The position numbers were made by a program, and so were the translations under genes. 64,000 nucleotides of DNA from Mycobacteroides franklinii (lineage in GTDB: Bacteria > Actinomycetota > Actinomycetes > Mycobacteriales > Mycobacteriaceae): NCBI RefSeq assembly GCF_002013895.1, contig NZ_MAFQ01000004.1:1-64000 (forward strand), read 5' to 3'. This document shows, piece by piece, positions 20,601-31,735 of this stretch. The notes beneath the pieces are model-generated. The model was not told where the DNA came from and did not search any database. It worked only from the letters and a program-made list of their open reading frames with translations. The stretch's first letter is position 1. The number at the start of each line of letters is the position of its first letter.

Positions 20601-23600
20601 GCGCACGGGTATCGAGCTTGCCGTTCACCGTCAACGGCAGCGAATCCAAGACCACCACGGCCGCCGGAACCATGTAGGCGGGCAGACGTTCCGCCAGTGT
20701 GGCCCGCACCGCGGCCGGATCCAAAGTGCCAGCTATCGATTCGGTGATGTAGCCCACCAGCCGCTTGTCGCCGGGACGGTCCTCACGAGCGATCACCGCC
20801 GCCTGGCCCACGCCCTCCACGCGAGCCAATGCCGCATGGACCTCACCGAGTTCGATGCGGTACCCACGGATCTTGACTTGCTTGTCGGCACGTCCGACAT
20901 AACGCAGCTGTCCGTCTTCACCCCACTGCACCAGGTCGCCGGTGCGATACATCCGCGATCCGGGCGCGCCGAATGGGCATGCGACAAAACGGGTTGTCGT
21001 CAGATCCGAACGGCCCAGGTATCCGCTCGCCTGCCCGGAACCTGCCACATACAACTCACCGACCACGCCCACCGGCACCTGCCGGAGCCAGCCGTCGAGC
21101 ACGAAGAAGGCGAGATGCTCCAGCGGCACGCCGATCGGACTGCTGTTGCTGTCCACGTCACCGTCGCCGATCTCCCGGAATGAGGCGTGAACAGTCGTCT
21201 CTGTGATGCCGTACATGTTGATCATGCGCGGCAGCCCCGGATGGCTGTCGAACCAGGGCGAAAGCCGCTGTGGTTCAAGAGCTTCGCCACCGAACACCAC
21301 GGTCTGCAGTTTGAGCTGCTGACCCATTTCGGGCTGCAGCGCGTCAGCGGTCTGCAAGGCGTAGAACGCCGAAGGCGTCTGGCTCAGCACGCTGACCTGC
21401 TCGCTGACGAGCATGGCGTGCAGGTCTTCCGGCGACCGGACGATCGCGTCGGGTACGACGAGCAACCGTCCGCCGTACAACAACGCACCCCAGATTTCCC
21501 ATACCGAGTAGTCAAAGGCCAGCGAGTGGCATTGCGTCCAGACCTGACCCAAAGCCAGTTCCGCGTCCAGCGATTCCAGCAGTTGTGCGACGTTGCGATG
21601 GGTCACCGCCACGCCCTTGGGTGCACCGGTGGTTCCCGAGGTGTAGATGATGTACGCGATGTCGTCGACGGCCGGACCAAGCAACGCGGCGTCGCTCTGC
21701 TGACTCACGGCCGGGTCGTCGATATCGAGCACAGGCACGCCCGAAGCGCCGAGCCGTGGCATCAGATCGGCAGTCGTGACAGCGACGACGGGCGCGGCAT
21801 CACCCAACACGAACTCCACACGGGAGTCCGGGTGCGCCGGGTCGATCGGCAGGTATGCCGCTCCGGTTTTGAGCACGGCCAGGATGGCTGCGATGGCCTC
21901 ACCGGTGCGGGGAAGCAGCAGTGCCACTCGCTCGCCCGGGCGAGCGCCACGAGTCACCAAGTGGTTCGCCAAACGGTTGGCTGTTGCGTCCAATTCGCCG
22001 TAGCTCCAGGAACGTTCACCGCAAGTGATCGCAATTGCCTCAGGGGCGCGCGCAACCTGCGCTGCGAAGAGCTCCGGAATCGATGTCAGCGCGGGCTCAG
22101 GTCGGGTGAGCACCGCACGGTTACCCCACTTGTCCAACCGGTCGTGTTCACGGGCATCGAGCAGATCGATGGATGACAACCGCGTCGCCGGATCCGCGGT
22201 CATGGCTGTCAGTACCTGACGGAACTTCTCGACAACGGTCTCGATATCCGCCAACTCGAAGACATCGGTATCGAACTCGACGCGCAGGCCCAGTTCATTG
22301 CCCGGCATCGCCACGACCGACAATGGGTAGTGGTTGTATTCACGGCTGCTGAAATCGGTGATGCCGAGTTCTCGCGCACCCAACAACGCGTCGGCGTCGA
22401 TCGGGTAGTTCTCGTAGACAAACAATGTGTCGAAAAGCCTGTCGAGGCCGATTGCATGATGAATCTCGTTGAGCGCCAAGTGCTCGTGCTCGACGGTCTC
22501 ATTGTGCATCCGCTGCAACTGATCCAGTAGATCGGCCACGGTGGTGGCCGCGGTGATGTTCGCACGCACCGGCACCGTGTTGATCAGCAGACCCACCATC
22601 GAGTCGGCTCCCGCCAATTCGGCGGGGCGTCCCGATACCGCGGTGCCGAACGCCACATCGTGCTGACCGGTCAGCCAGGTCAGCACTTGAGCCCAGGCGG
22701 CCTGCAGAACCGTGTTGACGGTGGTGCGTTGCGCTCGGGCCAGCTCAGCCAAGGACTGCGTGACGTCCTCGGAGATCCGGTAGGACTCAACTCCCCTGCG
22801 GCCTGGGGTGGCGAGCGAGCCCACCAGCGTGGGAGTCTCGAAACCGTCGAGGGCCTGCCCCCATACCGATTGCGCCGTAACGCGATCCTGCCCTGCCAGC
22901 CACGTGACGAAGTTGCGATAGGGCGCGGGCGAAGGCAAACGCTGTCCGTAGTAGACACTGAAGATCTCTTGCAGCAGGATCGGCAACGACCAGCCGTCGA
23001 TAACAATGTGATGCGCGGTCAAGAAGAGCCGGTGCTTGCTTGCTCCAACATCTTCAGCGTCACCAAGCCCCGAGATGAGCGTTGCCCGGAAGACCGGCTC
23101 GGTGAACAACCGACAGACCGCCGTACGTTCGGCGGCGGACAGCTCCTCGATCCGCCCATCGGCTTCACCGGTCAGTTCGACATGCTGCCAGGCGATTACG
23201 GGCTCCGCGGAGATGATCTGTACGGGCTCCCCGTATTCCTCACTGAAGCGGGCAGCCAGGTTCGGGTGGCGTTTCACCACCGTATGCACGGCATCGTGCA
23301 GACGAGCGGCATCAAGTGCACCGGTCACGGTAAGCGCCAACTGCACCGCGTAGACGTCGTCCTCGGTGGAATCTCCAGTGGCCTCTGCGAATCCAGCCTG
23401 GAACAGCAGCCCTTGTTGTAGTGGGGTCAGCGGGAGCACATCGACGATCTCGTACTGCTGCGCCAGCGCATCGATTTGCTGCTGATTCAGTCGCGCAGGC
23501 GCCAGATCGGAAGGCGTCAAACCGCCTCCGCCAGAACGCACATGGGCGCAGATGCCAACCAGTGCCTCGAACCACAGCTGGCTCAGGCGATCGGCTTGCG

Positions 23601-26600
23601 CACCGTCCAGCGCTGATGGCGCCCACGCCCAGTTGGCGCGAAGCTCCGGACCGGCCGCGGCATCCGAATTTGTCTCGAAGATGCCGGCGTTGAGCTCCAC
23701 CGAATGCGCCAAAGGCATCGAAATAGCCGCAGCCACATCGGCCATCGACAAGCTGTCGTCACTGATCCGCCAGAAGTCCTCGGAGAGTTCGGCAGCGCCC
23801 GCGCCCAGCCGCCCGAGGTAGTTGAACCCGATAGCCGGCTCGGCCCCGGACAACTCCACGTCGGGATTCAGGTAACGCAGCAGCCCGTAGGTCAATCCGT
23901 CGGGCAAGGCACGCAACTGTTCTTTGACAGACTTGATCACGTCGCCGAGGGAAGCCTCGCCCGCGATCACCTGAGCCCACGAAAGCTCGCCCACCGCAAT
24001 CGAAGCCGGATACTTGGTGGTGAACCATCCGACTGTGCGCGATAGGTCGATACGGCGATGAACAGCGTCGCCGATCTCCTCCTGGCGACCATGACCTTCG
24101 ATATCGAAGGCGATGGAGGCGCCCCGGGTGCCGAGGAATTCGTTCCAGGCCAGTCCGAAGGCGATCAGCAGAATGTCTTGCACTCCAGCGTGAAATGCCG
24201 CAGGTACCTCACCCAGCAGTTGCCGGGTGGTCTCGGAGTCCAGCGAGACGGACAACCGGCCGGCGTTGGCGTAGGTGTCAACCGCTGGTTGCACCGCGGG
24301 CACACGGGCCGGCGTCATAAGGACCTGCCGCCATGCATCGGCGTGCGCGACCACATCCGCGCCAGCGGCATGTTCTGCCAGCAGTGCAGACCAGCGCGCG
24401 AAGGATGTCCCGCCGACCGGCAGCTCCACATCGGCGCCGCCATGGTGCTGCGCCCACGCAATATTCAAGTCTTCCAGCAAAATTCGCCACGAGACGCCAT
24501 CGACGGCAAGGTGATGGATCACCAGCGCCAGTTGCGCGGTGGCCGGAATCCATACGGCGCTGAGCATCGCGCCGGCAGCCGGATCAAGCCCGGCGCGGGC
24601 GGCCACCAATACCTCGTCCGACAACGCGTCGGCGACGCGAAGCCGGTCACGGGCATCTACCGCTCCCACATCCGGAACATGTAGCGACCATTCACCCGAA
24701 TTATCCTGCGCACGTAGACGCAGGGTGGCATGCCGGTCCAGCAGCGCCTGCAATACGACGACCACGTCGTCCTCGGCCACTGCGGAAGGCGCCTGGATGA
24801 CGAGTGTCTGATTGAACTCGGCGACCGGGCCCTCAATGTCGTGCAGCCAGCGCATGATCGGGGTGGCCGCCACGGGACCCAGGCCTTCGTCGGCCACATA
24901 GGCTTCCCCGCCCGTGATTTCGGCCACCACGGCCAACCGCGACACCGTCTGCTCGATGAAGACATCGCGCGGGCGGCACAGCACTCCCGCCGCGCGAGCA
25001 CGGGCGACCACCTGCATCGACAGAATACTGTCGCCGCCCAGATCGAAGAACGAGTCGTCGACCCCCACTCGCTCAACACCGAGTACCTGCGCGTAGACGC
25101 CGGCGAGGATCTCCTCCACCGCGGTGCCCGGCGCACGGTATTCAGCGCTGAGGCTGCCGTACTCGGGAGCAGGCAGTGCGCGGATGTCCAATTTGTTGTT
25201 GGACGTCAGCGGCAGCGACTCGAGCACCACCACCGCGGCCGGAACCATGTACGGCGGAAGATGTTTGGACAGAATGCTGCGTACCTCGACAGGGTCCGCG
25301 CTGCCCGTCACATAGCCGACGAGGCGTTTGTCGCCGGGGCGGTCCTCGCGCACGATCGCCGCCGCATGGTCCACTCCGTCGAGGGCGCCCAACGCGGACT
25401 GGACTTCACCGAGTTCGATGCGGTAGCCGCGAATCTTGACCTGCTCGTCGGCGCGGCCCAGGTACTGCAGCTGGCCGTCGTCACCCCACAACACCAGGTC
25501 GCCGGTGCGATACATGCGGGAGCCGGGCTCACCGAACGGGCATGCGACAAAGCGGGAGGCCGTCAGGTCTGAACGACCTATATACCCGCATGCGACGCCG
25601 TCACCGGCGACATACAGTTCGCCGACGACGCCGGCCGGCACCGGTTGCAGCCAGGTGTCGAGCACGAAAAGCGCCGCACCAGGCACTGGTGCGCCGATGG
25701 GAACCACGGAATCCGGAGACTCAGCCTTAAGAGGAGCGCTGATCGCCACGCACATGGTGGTCTCGGTCGGGCCGTAGGCGTTGATCATCACTCGGCCGGG
25801 CGCCCATCGATCGACGACCGTGGCGGGGCAAGCCTCGCCCACCACCGCGAGCGCCGTGGATTCGAGGCCCTCGGGCGACAGCATCGCCACGGCCGACGGC
25901 GTCTGGGTAAGCACAGTGACCTGCTCGGCGACCAACACATCGTGGAAGTCCGTGGGAGAGGCGGTGATCGATTCGGGTACCACGACAAGCCGGCCACCGC
26001 GTAGCAGCGCACCCCAGATCTCCCACACCGAGACATCGAATGCCAACGAGTGGCACAGCGGCCATACGCCGGGGTTGGGCAGACCGGCGTCCAGCGACGA
26101 CATCAATTGAGTGACGTTGTGGTGGGTGACAGCCACACCCTTGGGGGCACCGGTGGTACCCGAGGTGTAGATGATGTACGCGATGTCATCCGGCGCGGGA
26201 GCCGACGGCACCGCTCCCGATTGGACGTCGGTTCCGTAATTCTCCGGGGCATCGAGGTCGATGACGGTGAGGCCGAAACCGTCGAGCCGTGCGCTGAGAT
26301 CGGTTGTGGTGATCGCCGCGCGCGGCGCCGCATCCCCCACGATGAATTCCAGGCGCGATGCGGGCACCGCCGGGTCGATCGGCAGATACGCTGCGCCGGT
26401 CTTCAACACCGCAAGAATCCCGATGACCGCGTGGGCCGACCGGTCCGAGAACAAGATGACTCGCTCACCAGGGCCTACACCCTGATTCGCAAGATGACTG
26501 GCGAGACGATCGGCGGCCTCATCGAGCTCGCGGTACGTCAGCGTGCTATCCGCGAAGGTCAGTGCCGCAGCATCCGGATTGGCAGTCACGTGCGTGGCCA

Positions 26601-27999
26601 ACAGCTCGGGAATCGATACCCGCTTGGCTGCCGGCGCCGCGAGAACGGCCCGGTTACCAAGCTCAGCCAAGCTCTCGAGCTCATCGTTGACCAGGGAATC
26701 CAGTGAAGAAAGCCGCCGATCTGGATCGGCGGCCATCTCCGACAGGAGCCGTTGTAACCGGCTCGCCAGGTTCGGCACTCCGAATTTCGAGAACGGCAGT
26801 CCATCACCCGAGGTGCTCAGGAGTAGTTGGTCACTGGCTCCGATAAAGAAGAGTCCGAAGTGCCCCATGGGGCCGTGGTTGGTGTACGTCGCTGTGGCGG
26901 GCACGCCGGCGAGATCCAAGGTGAGTCTCATGGGGATGAAGTTGATGGCGACGCGATTTCCCGCCTGCCGGGGACCCCGGAGACCGAATTCGCCTCCATC
27001 GAGAACGTGCGCCGGGAACCGTTGATGCTTCAGCAGTTCGCGAATGCGTACATCAACGTGCTGGCAGAATTCGGCGACCGTGGATTCCGGCGGAGCACTG
27101 AGCACCAGCGGCACCACGCCGGCGAGCATGCCCGGAAGCGTCTTTGACTCGGGACGAACACGTCGGCTAACCGGGAAGTCCAGCGCCACTTCCGACCCGC
27201 TCGTGGACCATGCTCGCACCAACAACGCGCAGGCCGCGGTGATAACCGAGTACCGGCGAACACGCAAAGCCTTTGTCAAGTCCTTGATTTCGCCGACTAT
27301 GGCGTCATCGATCTGAACCGACGCTGTCGGCGTGTACCCCTCATGGCCCTCGTGGGCATGAGGCGGGCGGGGATCGAGGCCGCTGTCCGGCGGAAGGTTA
27401 CGGCTCCAGTACTCCCGATCCTCGGTGTAATCAGTGGAGGCTTCGTACTCTGCCTCCAGATCGACCAGATCCTGCAGGGTGCCGAAGTAGGCGTCGGGAA
27501 TCGGATCCCCCGCGACCAGCGCGGAGTAGATCGATGCAATTCGGCGGCTCACGATCGCCATGCCCAAGCCGTCCAGATTGATGTGATGGCACAGCCCGAA
27601 CATGTAGTACTGATCGTCCGCCGTGCGGATCAATGCGAATTTCAGCAGTTGATCGGTCAACGGCATCAGTGTGCGTTGGATCGATGAGGCGATCTGGCGA
27701 GCGTGCTCGACAGGATCTTCTGAATCACGCACGTCATGGAACGCCAACACGAGTTCCGAATGGTCAATCGCCCTCTGAACGATCTGACCATTGACCTCGA
27801 GGAAGGCGGCCCGCGCAGGTTCAGCTTCGCTGATTGCCTGACGGACAGCCTGCTCAAGTAGAACTCGTTCTACTTTTCCCTCGATGCGGACCAATAGGCC
27901 TAGCTGCCACTCAGCGGCAACCAGACCACTTTCCTGTGAAAGCCAGATATCCAATTGTCCGCGCGAAAGCGGTAATGCCTGGTCCTCAGACTCCAACAT
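17623..27999 (-). CDS. mps1: GPL non-ribosomal peptide synthetase Mps1 (C-A-T-E-C-A-T-E-C)
   Basis: This 3458-residue synthetase should load and epimerise the first two residues of the GPL peptide. The N-terminal condensation domain (CHHINLDG near residue 136) would acylate the first residue with the fatty acyl chain. Module 1 has an adenylation domain, carrier Ser991 and epimerase ([10 protein letters not shown] near 1161). Module 2 has a condensation domain (HHIVIDG near 1662), adenylation domain, carrier Ser2515 and epimerase ([10 protein letters not shown] near 2685). A final condensation domain (HHIVLDG near 3173) ends the protein. Pocket codes read D-V-W-T-A-V-A-M-C, Phe-like, and D-Y-W-S-V-G-M-V-H, very close to the Thr code D-F-W-N-I-G-M-V-H. 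ATG 27999, with GGAG/AGGGGG upstream, is preferred over a longer frame overlapping mbtH. Confidence 0.95.
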   Translation of the reverse strand: MLESEDQALPLSRGQLDIWLSQESGLVAAEWQLGLLVRIEGKVERVLLEQAVRQAISEAEPARAAFLEVNGQIVQRAIDHSELVLAFHDVRDSEDPVEHARQIASSIQRTLMPLTDQLLKFALIRTADDQYYMFGLCHHINLDGLGMAIVSRRIASIYSALVAGDPIPDAYFGTLQDLVDLEAEYEASTDYTEDREYWSRNLPPDSGLDPRPPHAHEGHEGYTPTASVQIDDAIVGEIKDLTKALRVRRYSVITAACALLVRAWSTSGSEVALDFPVSRRVRPESKTLPGMLAGVVPLVLSAPPESTVAEFCQHVDVRIRELLKHQRFPAHVLDGGEFGLRGPRQAGNRVAINFIPMRLTLDLAGVPATATYTNHGPMGHFGLFFIGASDQLLLSTSGDGLPFSKFGVPNLASRLQRLLSEMAADPDRRLSSLDSLVNDELESLAELGNRAVLAAPAAKRVSIPELLATHVTANPDAAALTFADSTLTYRELDEAADRLASHLANQGVGPGERVILFSDRSAHAVIGILAVLKTGAAYLPIDPAVPASRLEFIVGDAAPRAAITTTDLSARLDGFGLTVIDLDAPENYGTDVQSGAVPSAPAPDDIAYIIYTSGTTGAPKGVAVTHHNVTQLMSSLDAGLPNPGVWPLCHSLAFDVSVWEIWGALLRGGRLVVVPESITASPTDFHDVLVAEQVTVLTQTPSAVAMLSPEGLESTALAVVGEACPATVVDRWAPGRVMINAYGPTETTMCVAISAPLKAESPDSVVPIGAPVPGAALFVLDTWLQPVPAGVVGELYVAGDGVACGYIGRSDLTASRFVACPFGEPGSRMYRTGDLVLWGDDGQLQYLGRADEQVKIRGYRIELGEVQSALGALDGVDHAAAIVREDRPGDKRLVGYVTGSADPVEVRSILSKHLPPYMVPAAVVVLESLPLTSNNKLDIRALPAPEYGSLSAEYRAPGTAVEEILAGVYAQVLGVERVGVDDSFFDLGGDSILSMQVVARARAAGVLCRPRDVFIEQTVSRLAVVAEITGGEAYVADEGLGPVAATPIMRWLHDIEGPVAEFNQTLVIQAPSAVAEDDVVVVLQALLDRHATLRLRAQDNSGEWSLHVPDVGAVDARDRLRVADALSDEVLVAARAGLDPAAGAMLSAVWIPATAQLALVIHHLAVDGVSWRILLEDLNIAWAQHHGGADVELPVGGTSFARWSALLAEHAAGADVVAHADAWRQVLMTPARVPAVQPAVDTYANAGRLSVSLDSETTRQLLGEVPAAFHAGVQDILLIAFGLAWNEFLGTRGASIAFDIEGHGRQEEIGDAVHRRIDLSRTVGWFTTKYPASIAVGELSWAQVIAGEASLGDVIKSVKEQLRALPDGLTYGLLRYLNPDVELSGAEPAIGFNYLGRLGAGAAELSEDFWRISDDSLSMADVAAAISMPLAHSVELNAGIFETNSDAAAGPELRANWAWAPSALDGAQADRLSQLWFEALVGICAHVRSGGGGLTPSDLAPARLNQQQIDALAQQYEIVDVLPLTPLQQGLLFQAGFAEATGDSTEDDVYAVQLALTVTGALDAARLHDAVHTVVKRHPNLAARFSEEYGEPVQIISAEPVIAWQHVELTGEADGRIEELSAAERTAVCRLFTEPVFRATLISGLGDAEDVGASKHRLFLTAHHIVIDGWSLPILLQEIFSVYYGQRLPSPAPYRNFVTWLAGQDRVTAQSVWGQALDGFETPTLVGSLATPGRRGVESYRISEDVTQSLAELARAQRTTVNTVLQAAWAQVLTWLTGQHDVAFGTAVSGRPAELAGADSMVGLLINTVPVRANITAATTVADLLDQLQRMHNETVEHEHLALNEIHHAIGLDRLFDTLFVYENYPIDADALLGARELGITDFSSREYNHYPLSVVAMPGNELGLRVEFDTDVFELADIETVVEKFRQVLTAMTADPATRLSSIDLLDAREHDRLDKWGNRAVLTRPEPALTSIPELFAAQVARAPEAIAITCGERSWSYGELDATANRLANHLVTRGARPGERVALLLPRTGEAIAAILAVLKTGAAYLPIDPAHPDSRVEFVLGDAAPVVAVTTADLMPRLGASGVPVLDIDDPAVSQQSDAALLGPAVDDIAYIIYTSGTTGAPKGVAVTHRNVAQLLESLDAELALGQVWTQCHSLAFDYSVWEIWGALLYGGRLLVVPDAIVRSPEDLHAMLVSEQVSVLSQTPSAFYALQTADALQPEMGQQLKLQTVVFGGEALEPQRLSPWFDSHPGLPRMINMYGITETTVHASFREIGDGDVDSNSSPIGVPLEHLAFFVLDGWLRQVPVGVVGELYVAGSGQASGYLGRSDLTTTRFVACPFGAPGSRMYRTGDLVQWGEDGQLRYVGRADKQVKIRGYRIELGEVHAALARVEGVGQAAVIAREDRPGDKRLVGYITESIAGTLDPAAVRATLAERLPAYMVPAAVVVLDSLPLTVNGKLDTRALPAPEFQDADHYRAPEDAVEEILAGIYAQVLGVEQIGVDDSFFDLGGDSISSMQVVARARAAGLLLRPRDIFVEQTVARLAQVAVFADGETGVVDAGTGAVVATPIIRWLHGLGGDVEEFNQTVVLQAPAGVTEDDVVTVLQALLDRHATLRLRAEDDGGRWSLLIPEAGTVDARECLLAVETFTDEALSQARSRLNPATGSMLSALWESGKNRLVLIIHHLAVDAVSWRILLEDFNIAWAQHHGEQPVELPSGGTSFARWATLLDQHARAADVAALADTWRQVEAIPAALPAVHPTMDTYASAGQLSVSLDADLTRELLGEVPTAYHAGVQDILLIAFALAWNEFLCSAGAPIGIDVEGHGRQEEFAGDADLSRTVGWFTSKYPVSLAVGELSWAQVVAGDSALGPVIKDAKEQLRALPDRLTYGLLRYLNPDVEVMGPDPSIGFNYLGRLGAGGADLSDDLWRIDQDGVAITAAATSVPTPLGHTVELNAGVMEDADAGPQLHATWTWALSALSHNQIDRISRLWFDSLAGICAHVRAGGGGLTPSDVVPAQLTQQQIDQLHEQYEIADVLPLTPLQQGLLFHSNLAPEAMEGSDDLYAVQLDVALSGPLDPKRLHEAVRSAIKRRPNVVATFYEEFGAPVQLIPADPELAWQYVELDGEGDVEDRVERLAAAERTAVCDLMGQPPFRAALARTGADEYRFLLTNHHIVLDGWSKPILLQEIFASYFGERLPAPVAYRRFVTWLSGQDNSTARSAWGKVFEGFETPTLVGPPGRMVLGRRGVESFVVSAETTQALGELARSCRTTVSTVLQAAWAQLLMWLTGQTDVAFGTAVSGRPTDLVGAESMVGLLINTVPVRATITSATTIAGLLNQLQGAYGETLEHQHLALNEIHHAVGHDLLFDTMFVYENYPIDTAALSRVHELSITGFSNREYNHYPLAVQATPGHELGLRVEFDTDVFSAVRIGKLVKRFQRVLEAMTSDVKGKKKEPT

Positions 28000-28022
28000 T
28001 CGCCTACCCCCTCTCCGAAGGT

Positions 28023-28253
28023 TCAGCGCCCAAGACCCCCACCCTGCGCTAATCTCTCGCGCAGGCTCTTCGGCCGGATATCGGTCCAGTTTTGTTCGAT
28101 GTACTCCAGGCACGCAGCGCGGTCCGCTTCACCGAATACGACCCTCCAGCCATCGGGCACATCGGCAAAAGCCGGCCACAGGCTGTGCTGCTCCTCGTCG
28201 TTGACCAAGACGAAAAAGCTTCCCTTGTCATCATCGAATGGATTGATGCTCAC
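28023..28253 (-). CDS. mbtH: MbtH-like protein for Mps adenylation domains
   Basis: This small cytoplasmic chaperone-like protein binds NRPS adenylation domains and is often needed for their activity. The whole family signature is present: [14 protein letters not shown] and WTDIRP, with the three conserved Trp residues. The start is GTG 28253 ([14 protein letters not shown] follows), with CTGGAGAAAGC as ribosome-binding site. This gives 76 residues, normal for the family. It lies 23 bases upstream of mps1 and is the first gene of the mbtH-mps1-mps2 unit. Confidence 0.95.
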   Translation of the reverse strand: MSINPFDDDKGSFFVLVNDEEQHSLWPAFADVPDGWRVVFGEADRAACLEYIEQNWTDIRPKSLRERLAQGGGLGR

Positions 28254-28297
28254 GCTTTCTCCAGGTTGCTTCGGTGGACATCGCAAACATACGGCTG

Positions 28298-28326
28298 AAT
28301 TTAGAGCGTTGTACGGGGTTTCACAA
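28298..28326 (-). promoter_or_regulatory. Candidate promoter of mbtH-mps1-mps2
   Basis: On the minus strand TTGTGA (28321-28326) and TAAATT (28298-28303) are separated by exactly 17 bases. The start would be near 28291, leaving a leader of about 38 bases before the mbtH GTG. No other pair nearby fits as well. Confidence 0.5.
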
Positions 28327-28353
28327 AGTTCTAATCTTCGTAACTTTGACACA

Positions 28354-29194
28354 TTCCCGTTCGCTGCTGCAACTAATTAGCCAGAATATCAACATTGACG
28401 TGTTTACGCAGATCAGATATGGTTACAGTGGTTTCAATCTGTTGCGACGAGCGCACACACGAGTATACCAAGTCTGGGCCCGCCGCGTGAGTCGAGCTTT
28501 CGGCAGTGAATGTGAGCAACCAAGTTTCGACTAATCGCTGAGGCCTCCGGCAAAGTATCGCGCTAGAACTGGTGACGCTTGTTACCCAATATCGAGACTT
28601 GCTGGAGATCTTGGCCAAGTAGCTTGATGAAGTAGCCGAAATCGCCATATTCAGAAGTTTTTCGAGTTCACATACGGACCCGCGCCCATCCAATTCATTG
28701 CGCGCCAGACCGCGAGTGTTACAGGCTGGTGCGTACGGAATGAACTCGCGGCGACCTGAATAAGGATTCAACCTAAAACCGGGGCGGCACATGGCGAGCT
28801 AGCAACAGGAGTGCACAACAGTGTGGTCATCTAGAAGTAAATGTGGTGACAATCCGCTACGAATTAAGTTCTCATCTATAAGAAATACCGTAGATGCCGA
28901 GCGCCGTTGGACCCGCTGGCGCCTTAGCCTGGGCGCCCCAACGAATTACGCGAAAAACGCCGTTATGGGCGTTTCGCTCAATAACCTACCGGGTACGCCG
29001 AAGACGATCTATATCGATGCCCATTACATGGGTACAGCGAGCACACAGCGTTCGTTGTCGCGCATCGACGGAAGTGTGCCAACCAACCTCGAAAGCCTCT
29101 CCCGGAGGGCTTTAGGCACATCCGGCAAGAGGTTGTTATTGAGACGCCGCGCCAGTCGAATGTGGAATACGTGGCGCGATGTTACGGAAGCCCG
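28354..29194. other. Long AT-richer stretch without a convincing gene
   Basis: About 840 bases upstream of mbtH have visibly lower GC than the neighbours and frequent stops. Open frames at 28373-28792 (minus) and 28821-29198 (plus) have compositions unlike mycobacterial proteins, no recognisable motif and no good ribosome-binding site. I see no transposase remnant and no tRNA. It may hold regulatory sequence or an untranslated RNA, or be decayed DNA. Confidence 0.5.
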
Positions 29195-29440
29195 TTAGTC
29201 GACCGGTTGCTCCGTGCGCACATCGGTCCCGGCGATGGGGGACGATCCGGCCGGCATCAACATGACGAACACCGGGAGCCGCAAGACGGCACCGCTCAGA
29301 ATGGGCAGCCGAATCGCCACAGAAACGACCTCCAGCTCCAAACGTCTCCCCCGCCGAGTCTCCATCTCAAGACGCCCGGGTAAATGTCGGGGTGTCGCCA
29401 GCCAGTCCAGACCGCGTTCTATCGACTCGACGACGTTCAT
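29195..29440 (-). CDS. Small hypothetical protein (81 aa)
   Basis: The frame has high GC at third positions, like real genes here, and runs from ATG 29440 to TAA. The protein starts MNVVESIERGLDWLATPRHL, is Arg-rich in the first half, and has a hydrophobic stretch (VVSVAIRLPILSGAVLRLPV) in the second half. I do not recognise a family. There is no strong Shine-Dalgarno. It lies alone between mbtH and fmt, on the same strand. It may be a small membrane-associated protein or a chance frame. Confidence 0.35.
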   Translation of the reverse strand: MNVVESIERGLDWLATPRHLPGRLEMETRRGRRLELEVVSVAIRLPILSGAVLRLPVFVMLMPAGSSPIAGTDVRTEQPVD

Positions 29441-29511
29441 GATTCAACTATACCCATCTGCAGGTCCACGACCATGAAATTCCTTGCCGGAAGACGAATC
29501 TGCCGTATCAC

Positions 29512-30333
29512 CTAGGCTTTGATGAACCGGTACATACGGTATTCCACAGACCCTCCAGCGCGCAGATCGTCATAAGCGCGCTGTGCCGGCGCAAATCGAC
29601 GAACTATGCCACGAAGAAGGGCTGGCGTGGCACGGTCAATGACGTATCGCCACCGTGCCAGGTTCTTCTCCATCCCGCGACGTACCTCGGCGTTGATTCC
29701 GCGCTCTGACACCATTCGCAGCGGCGCGTTCGCGAGCGCTACCTTCCAGCCGGGGACGTCTTGAACACTGCGCGCATCCGTGTAAAGAAAATGCCCGCCT
29801 GGCCGGAGCACACGTGCGACTTCGGTGAGGAATACCGGGAAGTGTGGGTACAGATGCGACGACTCAACGTTGATCACCGCATCGAAGGACTGATCGGGAA
29901 AGGGCAAGTTCTCCGCGTCGCCCTGAACGAACTCCAGGCCCGACAGATCGTGCCGCCTACGACAGAAGTCGATCCCGTCCGGATTCAGGTCCAGGCCGGT
30001 GTACGAGGCCGGGTTCAACGCCCGTACCAAGTACGAAGCGCCACCCCCGTGACCACAACCGACCTCCAACACTCGTTGACCGCCGAGATCCGTCTGGGCG
30101 GCGGTGCTGTGGTACAGCTGAATCGAATACCGATCGGGCTCATCGGCCGCCGACAGCGGCACAGCCATGGCGGGGTCCTCTTCGTACCCATAGTTGAGGA
30201 ACACCACATCCTCAGTCTCAAGCTTGCGTGTGGCATGCCGGTAGATGAATTTCTGAACCCGCTGAGTGAATGCGGCGTTCAGCTTGAACATGACCCAGTC
30301 TCGCGACCTCTGAAGCGGACGACTCCGTACCAT
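29512..30333 (-). CDS. fmt: Fatty acid O-methyltransferase of GPL
   Basis: This SAM-dependent methyltransferase is homologous to Rv2952, the phthiotriol/phenolphthiotriol methyltransferase. In GPL clusters Fmt methylates the hydroxyl of the lipid chain. The nucleotide-binding motif VLEVGCGHGGGASYLVRAL is at about residues 87-105, followed by YTGLDLNPDGIDFC, FVQGDAENLPFPD and VLRPGGHFLYTD. FLNYGYEEDP near the N-terminus is shared with Rv2952. The start is uncertain: ATG 30333, or ATG 30291 beginning MFKLNAAF. It is divergent from gtf3. Confidence 0.9.
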   Translation of the reverse strand: MVRSRPLQRSRDWVMFKLNAAFTQRVQKFIYRHATRKLETEDVVFLNYGYEEDPAMAVPLSAADEPDRYSIQLYHSTAAQTDLGGQRVLEVGCGHGGGASYLVRALNPASYTGLDLNPDGIDFCRRRHDLSGLEFVQGDAENLPFPDQSFDAVINVESSHLYPHFPVFLTEVARVLRPGGHFLYTDARSVQDVPGWKVALANAPLRMVSERGINAEVRRGMEKNLARWRYVIDRATPALLRGIVRRFAPAQRAYDDLRAGGSVEYRMYRFIKA

Positions 30334-30470
30334 CGACGAAGTATGTCAGAGGTTTGGATATCAAGACCGACTTATCAAACTCTGAACTGCCTTGCGACAG
30401 TTGAAGAACCAGAGATAATGGCAAGATTCGGGTCCACCGACGCGACAACCACTGAAGGGCCAGGGACGGT

Positions 30471-31724
30471 ATGAAGTTTGCGCTGGCGTGCTACGGAACC
30501 CGTGGCGATGTAGAACCGTCCATCAGTGTTGGATGTGAACTGGCAAGACGGGGCCATGAGGTATGCATTGCTGTCCCCCCCGACCTCATCGCGTTCGCGG
30601 AATCGGCAGGACTCGCCACTGTGCCCTATGGACCAAAATTGCAGGACTTTCTGCAAGACGAATTCCTCCGGAACTTCTGGAGTCAGTTGGTGCGCAATCC
30701 CATCGGTTCGCTGCGTGAACTTTGGGCGCCGATCGCGCGGTACTGGCCGGATACCAACACCACGCTGCTATCACTGGCGGAACGCGCGGACTTGTTATCT
30801 ACGGGCCTGAACTTCGAACAATCCGCCGGCAATATCGCCGAGTACTTCGACATCCCGCTGATCATGCTGCACCACTTCCCCATGCGGCCAAACGGCCAAC
30901 TGTTGCCAATGCTGCCGGCTCCCCTTGTCCGATCCGGCGGATTGCTCTCCGAATGGCTGTTGTGGCGCGCTACGAAAGACGCTGACAACACGCAACGGAA
31001 GGCCCTCGGCCTCCCTCGAGCGACCGGCCCCTCAGCATTGCGCACCGCACGCCGAGGTGCGGTGGAAATCCAGGCCTACGACGCAGTTTCCGTACCTGGA
31101 CTGGCCGCGGAATGGGCGAAATGGAACGGCAGCCGACCATTCGTCGGTGCGCTCACGATGGGGCTGACAACCGAAGCCGACCAGGACGTAGCCTCCTGGC
31201 TCGCCGCGGGGAAACCGCCGATCTGCTTCGCAACCGGCAGCATCCCTCTCGAATCCCCGGCCGAGACAGTCGAAATGATCAGCTCCGCGTGTGCGGAATT
31301 GGGTGAGCGCGCATTGATATGCGCCGGCGGCACCGATTTCAGTGATATCGCGCTTCTCGACCATGTCAAGGTCGTCGGAGCGGTCAACTACGCGGCGGTC
31401 TTCGCGGCCAGTCGAGCCGTCGTTCACCATGGCGGTTCCGGGACCACCGCGGCGAGCTTGCGGGCGGGTGTACCCACCTTGATCCTCTGGAGCTCTGCTG
31501 ACCAGCCGTATTGGGGAAACCAGCTTGACCGACTGAAAGTCGGTGCTGCCCGGCGATTTTCCGCGACCAACCGGAAGACTCTGGTCGCCGACCTGCGCCG
31601 AATCCTTCCTCCGGAGTACGCGGACGCGGCACGTGCGATCGCGACGCAGATGACCAGCCCGGCGCACAGCGTCGCCAAAGCCGCCGACATCTTCGAGAGC
31701 AACGCCCGCCAGAAAACGGCGTGA
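30471..31724 (+). CDS. gtf3: GPL glycosyltransferase, GT1 family (gtf3 position)
   Basis: This 417-residue enzyme should transfer an activated deoxysugar, probably rhamnose, to the GPL core at the cytoplasmic face. The N-terminus MKFALACYGTRGDVEPSI is the acceptor-domain start of the family. The nucleotide-sugar site VVHHGGSGTTAASLRAGVPT lies around residues 322-341. It is paralogous to the two other gtf genes in the window, but is the only one on the plus strand. In M. abscessus and M. chelonae a third, oppositely oriented gtf is linked to an additional rhamnose in more polar GPLs; I assign gtf3 from position and orientation. It converges with an O-methyltransferase gene, 11 bases stop to stop. 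Confidence 0.85.
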   Translation: MKFALACYGTRGDVEPSISVGCELARRGHEVCIAVPPDLIAFAESAGLATVPYGPKLQDFLQDEFLRNFWSQLVRNPIGSLRELWAPIARYWPDTNTTLLSLAERADLLSTGLNFEQSAGNIAEYFDIPLIMLHHFPMRPNGQLLPMLPAPLVRSGGLLSEWLLWRATKDADNTQRKALGLPRATGPSALRTARRGAVEIQAYDAVSVPGLAAEWAKWNGSRPFVGALTMGLTTEADQDVASWLAAGKPPICFATGSIPLESPAETVEMISSACAELGERALICAGGTDFSDIALLDHVKVVGAVNYAAVFAASRAVVHHGGSGTTAASLRAGVPTLILWSSADQPYWGNQLDRLKVGAARRFSATNRKTLVADLRRILPPEYADAARAIATQMTSPAHSVAKAADIFESNARQKTA

Positions 31725-31735
31725 GAACTGGTCCG

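Noticed and set aside
28000..28113. Longer N-terminus for Mps1
   Set aside because: It would overlap mbtH by about 90 bases and adds non-homologous residues. ATG 27999 has a ribosome-binding site and begins the condensation domain.
28821..29198. 125-residue plus-strand frame upstream of mbtH
   Set aside because: Codon usage and residue composition are unlike neighbours, and there is no motif or good start signal.
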